A stretch of 64,000 bases of DNA, taken from NCBI GenBank assembly GCA_944470555.2, contig OX104134.1:57465890-57529889 (forward strand), given 5' to 3'. Below are positions 57,835-64,000 of the stretch, piece after piece. Every line of letters starts with the position of its first letter. The stretch's first letter is position 1. The notes beneath the pieces are model-generated. The model was not told where the DNA came from and made no database searches. It saw only the letters and a list, made by a program, of their open reading frames with translations. This stretch comes from Heterobilharzia americana. Its lineage: Eukaryota > Platyhelminthes > Trematoda > Strigeidida > Schistosomatidae. Made by a program: the position numbers and the translations under genes.

Positions 57835-58284
57835 ATTGTTAGCAATCGCTATCCGTTCAAGTAATAAATACGAAGTCAGATGTTAAAGTGTAACATCAGG
57901 AAATACAGGTACAACATTTGTACATATTTGAATGGTCACAACAGGCAAAATCGAAGTTATGGCTTAATCATTTATGTGTCAATTTGGAGTTCTGGACTAC
58001 ATGCATGAAATATTACGGAAAAACAATTCAGAAGATTTCATTTTCAACAAACTTTTAGTGACTTTGTGTTGTGTTGACCTACTAACCATAATCACCTCGT
58101 GACTCTATGGATAATTTTTGATGATTTCGTATTGACCTATTAGCCACTGTTGTGACTTCAAAAACGAATGTAAAGCTTCTGAAAATGATTCGTCCAGAAG
58201 AAAATTCTCTTCTGGGTGATAAGAAGAAATTACAAATCCTACAGCTGAAATCAAACTTACTTATTTTTACTGAGCAGGTATCAC

Positions 58285-58456
58285 CGTACATTTCAGGAGT
58301 TTGAAATAATAAGGTTGAATAGGCTCTTGCCAACAAATTAGAATTTGTAATTGACTTAGTTATTATTGATGGTCTTGAACTGTAAGGACGCCATAATTTC
58401 TTGTGTTTGCGAAGCCGATCTTTAGATGCATCAATAGGTGGCAGAGGAAAACTGGT
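58285..58456 (-). CDS. Second exon of the minus-strand gene
   Basis: After CGTTTCGCACAG it encodes TSFPLPPIDASKDRLRKHKK, LWRPYSSRPSIITKSITN and LLARAYSTLLFQTPEMY. The entry phase matches the donor of the 997-bp exon. The 3' end is taken at TACG before GTGATA; GTACGG two codons earlier is an alternative. The cluster RLRKHKKLWR is basic and could be a nuclear signal. Confidence 0.6.
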
Positions 58457-61400
58457 CTGTGCGAAACGAAAATAACAAACTGAAATCAATTTTTAATATT
58501 AAAGTGGGGAGCTCTTTCCCAATGGGTAAGTTTTATTAATGAAATATAATCTAGGGTTTCTCTATAGGAAAGAAGCAGTACCTCTACTAGTTTATTTAAC
58601 AAGCATTTAATGGTAATGTGACACCTAAATAAAAAAACTAGCCTTTTTAATAGAAATTTCCAAAATGACCGGCTATAAAAAGTATAATATATTCGTTATC
58701 ACTCTGGAGAATGCACAACACTTTGACTGAGTCATTTTTCCTTCTTTTCTACAGATTTTTAAAAATGGATCAATGATTTTTAATCAATTACAAGCTTGCG
58801 TAACCCCTTAGTTTTTTAGGAACCCGAAGTTTTAACGCGCCGGTATTGTTCTGCTTTCTTACAGCATCTATCTAATACTAATGCTTTTTCAACGCGTGCA
58901 TAAAATAGAAGTCTTCTTGTTGTAATTACAGTATAAAGATGTGTCAACTGGTGATATGAAAATCCAAAGAAGCTAAATGAAATATGCAGATATAAAGTAT
59001 TTGTAGGTAATGGACATTCTTATTTACTTAATGAATCAGTAACCTGACGTTAATACTGACATATGACAACGTGAAAAATACTCGACCTAGTCTTCAAGAA
59101 AATGGGTTTATTATTGTAGCTAATGACGGTTGTGGAACTGCAATACCCATAATTGTCCAATTCATGTGGTTAAGAGACAAACATACAATAATTTTGTTGA
59201 ATGTTTATCATTCATATTTTAAAAGTTAGGAAACGGTTTAATCATGCATGCTTTCTGTGGTGAAGCCTATCTGACAAAACATGATAGATGGAGTAATTTT
59301 GTCCGGAAAAACATCGGATATCTGTTTTCGCGAAATTTTATCGATTGATATGTACAGTGGTTACCATCAGCATCTTACTTAGTACAAAAGTAGATATTGA
59401 AAGTTAAGTAGTACCCTCTATCTGATTATTTTCTTCCATCAAGTATCGAAGATTTAGGAATAAAGTCAAGGCTCATCGCAGGGTTTGATGTAGTTGAAAG
59501 TCTGGTCTGACAATATCAATGATCACATGTGTTATTTCTTCAAGTAAATGGAAGTACTATGGGGAATCAGTAGGCATTAGTCATTGCATTGCCTTTATGC
59601 TAATTCAGAAAAAATTTGGGATCCAGAAAGAAACATATACATTCAATTTTAATACACCTTTCATGAAACTGTTTTTTAAGTTGACTTCAAAGTTATTTTA
59701 ATGCCAGTCAATCTGACTGAGCCATTTAGTCATAATTTACTCTTCCTTGAGCAGAGTAAGCGAAGTCCATTACCATTAATGCCTTCTTGGAATAAGTGAC
59801 ATTTGTAGGTAAGCGTGTTAAATAAGAATGATAGCGAAATTTCTTCTTTTTCATCATGTGACTTTACTAATCAATTCCATGTATATATTTAAAATCGGAA
59901 CTTCTGATATCATTATTTTAGTGATAACCTACTGATTGGCGTTATGATAACCGGTATCACAAAAATATCAGTGTTCATTGTATGATTGTTGGTTATTTGG
60001 TTTAGGAAAGTGAATACAAGCATGAAGATGGAAACAAACAGGACACCCATAGTGTGGTCTTTATCTATCACACCAAAATTCCCAGAATCAACTTCGACCA
60101 GCTAACATATGGGTTCATTTGTATAAACATACTTTTTATGAGCACAGCTACATTATTTTATAGGAATGCTTAATAAGGCAGTCAGTATTTTGCGAATACA
60201 GGATGAAGTATATGTGGATCTCTGTAAACGTCTCATTTCAAATATTTCAACTTAAGATTCTTCTGTTGAAAGACTTGGAAGATTATTGATGACAGATAAT
60301 ATACAAACAGTTCACTCCAGCTTCATTTATGAGTTAAAAAATAAGAAAAATCCCTGTATACGATGAACTACTGCACAAATCCATATATCACACATAAAAA
60401 ACATTGTTCTACAATAAATGTCCAGGTATTAGTAAGCTATATTCAATTAAAACAAGCAACTGCTTGGAGCAGTTTACAGATTTCAATGTGTGAATGAACA
60501 CAACCTGAGGACCCATTAACAATGCGTAATGAAAACTTTATTAAAAAGGATATTACCTACCTGCTTAGGAGAACTCTGATTATGATGAGTTGATGATTTT
60601 GATGTAGTTCTGTGAATATGCAGAAGTGTATTTACAGAGCTGTTGTTATTTTGTTGGGCAACTAAATTCCCACCATTACCTTTGTGTAGAAATGGTGTAT
60701 GCTGTCCAGTCTGCCTGCTTTGTTGAGTCAATCCAAATCCAGTCTTATGAATTACTGAGAAATTAGTTTTTGGGCTTGATATGCTTAATCCTGTAGCTAA
60801 GGGATTGAATGAAGCGAGAGATATCGCAGTTGTGTTGATTGTAGAGTTAACTGTAGGATTTAATAATGGTGGTAGTATGAAATTGCGAGAAACTGTGCTA
60901 TCATTTACAGTATTGGTCGTTATTGTCGAGAACGTCTGATTTATACCATTTGTATTAGGATTAGAAACATTCTGAACAATTGTTGTTGCTGCTGATGGAG
61001 ATGGTGGTGGTGGTGTGTTTCCAGTTGTTACAGAAGATGAAAGTTGACTAACATTTACATTACGATATCTTGATAAACTGGATGTGTATGTTGAGCGAAG
61101 AGAAGACTCTGTATTTGCAAACAGTGTTGGCATAATAGCTGTTGTGACGATAATCTGCTCTTCTAATGTGGAAGAATAATGAGATGGCAAAGGTGTACGT
61201 ATTCTATCCAATGGAGCAAGTCTTCCATTATGATGCAGGTTAGCTGCTATGCCAATAACACCCACCCCACTTGTCCCACTATGATTAGGTACTTCTGTCA
61301 TAGAACTGTTAAATGTGAGTAAGGACTTACGTGAGATATTTGTCGAAGATTTACAGTGCGAACTAGATATGGGTCGGGTAACAGAGCTAGTTCCAACAGG

Positions 61401-61557
61401 TTGTGGACTTACACGTGACACTAATGTTGTAATTGTTGTCATAGTTATGGATGATGAATGTGAAGTACTTACAGCAGCTTGTGGATGGTTACTTATTGAA
61501 TCTATCAAACAATTACTTCCAGTGTATTGTATACGGTTAGAATTATCGGTTGCTTCA
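58285..61557 (-). CDS. Unrecognised gene, two exons seen, partial
   Basis: Two minus-strand exons fit each other in phase 0: 61557-60561 and 58456-58285. The joined piece reads about 390 residues without a stop. It continues in both directions, as the first exon enters with an acceptor and a partial codon and the last leaves at a donor. The large exon is rich in Ser, Thr and Asn with little predicted structure, and the second is basic. This composition is common in disordered parts of nuclear or scaffolding proteins, but I see no domain and give no function. The intron between is about 2.1 kb. Confidence 0.65.
60561..61557 (-). CDS. 997-bp Ser/Thr/Asn-rich exon
   Basis: It enters after TTTATCTTCAG in phase 1 (one base completes the previous codon) and runs EATDNSNRIQYTGSNCLID to HHNQSSPKQ, leaving at CAG before GTAGGT. 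It contains TPPPPSPSAATT (near 61000) and many N-x-S/T and SS/TT runs. The open frame of over 330 codons is far longer than any other in this AT-rich window, which argues for selection. A plus-strand frame at 61315-61575 is its shadow. Confidence 0.8.
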
Positions 61558-63880
61558 CTGAAGATAAATAGATGAAATAAATAAACCAGGGCAATTCAAG
61601 CATTTTTAGAGATGAGATCATATCAACATGAAGTGGTTATTTCGCGAAAAGAATTAGGATAAAACTACGTTACTATCAACAAATATGGTACCCGCTTTAC
61701 TACCGATTAAAACAAACAATAATTTAACTGCAGAATGTGAAAATACTGTATAAGGCGATATCTTTCCAAACACTTAATTCTAAAGCCAAAAATAAAATCA
61801 ATGTACTTCAGTTCTTTTGTACATTAAGCTTACGCAAGGAAAGTGTTCAAGCAATGACCTACCTAAGCACTAGTGATTTATAAGATAGATGACTGCATTA
61901 CTATGATTCTTCAATGGGTAGAACATCTAAGAAGAATTAATAAACGTATATAATGCCTGAAATTCTGATAAAACGTTTTTAAAGTCTATGCAGCAGCATG
62001 TTATAAAATAAGCATTTCCTAACCAAACTATGTAACATAAGATAAAGTACTTGATTTCAAGATCAATCAGTAAAATTTTAACAAAAAACAAGTGGATTAT
62101 CTTTTACTCCCCAGCATATTTTATAGTTATGACCACAGGTTGTTACTCTAAATAACCGACTGAAAACTACTTAACCAAATATTAGGGTATTATTGCACTT
62201 TAATTTCGGTTTGCATACATTAAGACTATTGGATGGTTACTCATAAGGATATTTCGGCCCTAAACTGACAGGCTAGTCAGTAACTGGAATCAAATAGAAG
62301 TCTAGTCAGTAGTTTAGCCTCGTAGCTCAGTCGATAAAGAATTACCACACAATTATTCATTTAAGCACAGTCAGTCAGCATCAAACTGAGACTTCATATT
62401 ACTGTGTAATGATCTCACTCATAAAATCTCATCTCAACACATCTAGTGAAGCATAAAGGTTTAAGATAGAAAATGATCAACAGCAAAAGTCGTAGAAAGA
62501 GTGGAAGAAGTGATAAAAAATCAATGAAATTCGGTGTGATGATTAGGACGAATATGAGGGTTGGATGGATCTGCCCAAATGACATCAATTCTCAACCATA
62601 TTGTCTGCAATTTTCAAACACCGATTTACGTTGTCACTCTAGTAGCTTTGCTTATATTTTCCTTCGCTATATAGACCAACAAACAAATCAATATCTAAAA
62701 TTCCAATGCATTCATCGCAGACTGATGCATACTTCTAACCACCAGAAATCTAAAGGGGTTTGGGTTCTTCATGGTTTCTGACTCATTAGCAGTATGACCC
62801 CTTACTATCAAATGAGATAATGTTAGGGCACATAAGGTCTTGCAATAAGTATGTTACAAATTCGTCATCTCATTCGAATGGTCCACTTTCTCCAACTTCT
62901 GTCTACTCCAATAAAGCGCGAACATCATCCACTGTTATCCATGAACAATTGACTATATTCTCAACTCTATTGACCCTAAAAGTTACTTCTCCCAGCTAGG
63001 ACTTTAGAAAATTTATCCTAAAGTAAGTCGTCGGTGAGAACTGATTTGTTCTGGTAATTCGGTATTCCTACCTCTTTCTCAGATGTTCATTTATTGAGTT
63101 TTGTCAATAACAGGCTACTTCCAATATTTCGAATTTTCTTAAGGATGATATTGTCATACTTCTACGAACAATCCTCACACTTTATTCATTTGTGACTAAA
63201 GGTTTGTCTAACAATAAGCTATTTGAAGATGACTGAAAACTTTTTGCGTTACTTCAGAAAATCACCTTACGAGATATCATGTAATATCAAGTTGGCTACT
63301 GCTACTACCTTTTATTCATCATATCTCTATCTACTTTAGAAGGAAGCACAGTCTAAGAGGAAATAATGGTGGAAATGATTCATGTATATGGATACTTAAA
63401 CATATTAACCAAATCATCAGGCAAATAGTGAATGGAAACTAATTTTTCCGAATTGAACTAACTTTTTAAACTGTTATTTAATATTATGATGACAGCTTAC
63501 AAACAAAAACATGTTGACCATATTTTCGTTTTCGTAAGTTGTGTCCTCAGTATTCACAGTTGATGATCATCCTTACTCATTAAAACAATTTAACAAAAGC
63601 ATAAATATATCACGGTTAACTGAGTTCAGTACACTGAATGTTATTTTCTGAAGGAACTAACGTCGAAATATTATAGCATAATTTTTAAATGGAAGTTCTG
63701 AAATCGATGGTCTTTCAACAGAATTAATACGTCTGCTCTGCTCTAAACATTTCTAAGAAAGGATTCATCTGTCATTTCCTTCAAACCATCACATGGAAGG
63801 AGTACTTCGCAAGATTCACCTAACAGTATTCAGTACTTGGCGGCATTTTCAAGAAACAAATTTACGTCATTAGATCTTCA
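61558..63880. other. No recognisable gene; possible SINE trace
   Basis: Upstream side of the minus-strand exon. A tRNA-like A box (CGTAGCTCAGTCG) occurs at about 62324 without a clear B box. The 102-codon frame at 62473-62781 has no feature I can interpret. Confidence 0.4.
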
Positions 63881-63884
63881 ATCT

Positions 63885-64000
63885 CTCAACAAAGCGAAAT
63901 TAAGCATGCGGAGATGGAATGTCCAGATCACGTACGAACTTAGCAAGATCGTCCAGATTGCAAAAGAAATGAGAAGATATGGCACAGAATAGAAGTGCTA
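63885..64000 (+). mobile_element. Start of an RTE retrotransposon ORF, cut by the window
   Basis: The last 110 bases encode AKLSMRRWNVQITYELSKIV and QIAKEMRRYGTE, matching the first residues of RTE endonucleases (NVGTWNVRTM...GKT-x-QIAKEMRRY), as in the element at 10332. The G-T of the GTWNV block and an in-frame stop near the edge suggest it is already damaged. The rest lies beyond the window. Confidence 0.7.

Noticed and set aside
61315..61575. Plus-strand 86-codon frame
   Set aside because: It is the antisense shadow of the Ser/Thr/Asn-rich exon.
1..64000. CRISPR arrays, bacterial operons, riboswitches
   Set aside because: No regularly spaced direct repeats and no prokaryotic gene layout; the exon-intron structure and retroelements are eukaryotic.

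Overview
The window is AT-rich eukaryotic DNA: short exons, GT-AG introns of 31 bp to about 11.8 kb, and dense retrotransposon debris. It most likely comes from a schistosome-type flatworm. Three independent signs agree: a cluster of 31-39 bp micro-introns at the 5' end of a gene whose later introns are kilobases long; hammerhead-ribozyme/tRNA-headed short repeats of the SM-alpha kind; and RTE-type and Penelope-type retroelements resembling known schistosome families. The species cannot be fixed from the sequence alone.

The main gene runs on the + strand from 3511 to 42286. I reconstruct thirteen exons whose splice phases fit together. They encode a protein of about 960 residues made of eight successive EF-hand-like modules. 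Each module begins with a degenerate loop (D-x-D-x(4,5)-G-x-V/I-T-x-x-Q-F or close) and ends with a short V/I-N-Y/W-x-x-F motif. Module boundaries follow the exon pattern closely. Two single-base losses, at 3591-3595 and 27282-27285, both in homopolymer runs, break the frame. They are either assembly errors or real damage. The family looks like the EFCAB6-type, probably ciliary or cytoskeletal, multi-EF-hand proteins, but that name is an inference.

The introns of this gene hold most of the rest. Intron 4 (4283-16115) contains an antisense reverse-transcriptase fragment, SM-alpha-like hammerhead repeats, and a nearly full-length but broken RTE element flanked by a 13-bp target-site duplication. 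Intron 5 holds a decayed Penelope-like reverse transcriptase. Later introns hold SINEs, RTE 3' ends, a 75-bp-arm fold-back element, and an antisense RACK1 retropseudogene.

Beyond the gene, 43600-43990 has more SM-alpha-like repeat, and 48512-50120 is a Penelope-like terminal array with an inverted arm and two GIY-YIG remnants. 53805-53960 is a second copy of the CTGAGGAG-type hammerhead SINE, and 55920-57090 is an RTE-like remnant. From 58285 to 61557 lie two exons of a minus-strand gene, one of them a 997-bp Ser/Thr/Asn-rich exon; I do not recognise the protein. At the right edge (63885-64000) another RTE element starts. The first 2.7 kb, and 44.2-48.5, 50.1-53.8 and 61.6-63.9 kb, hold nothing I can name.
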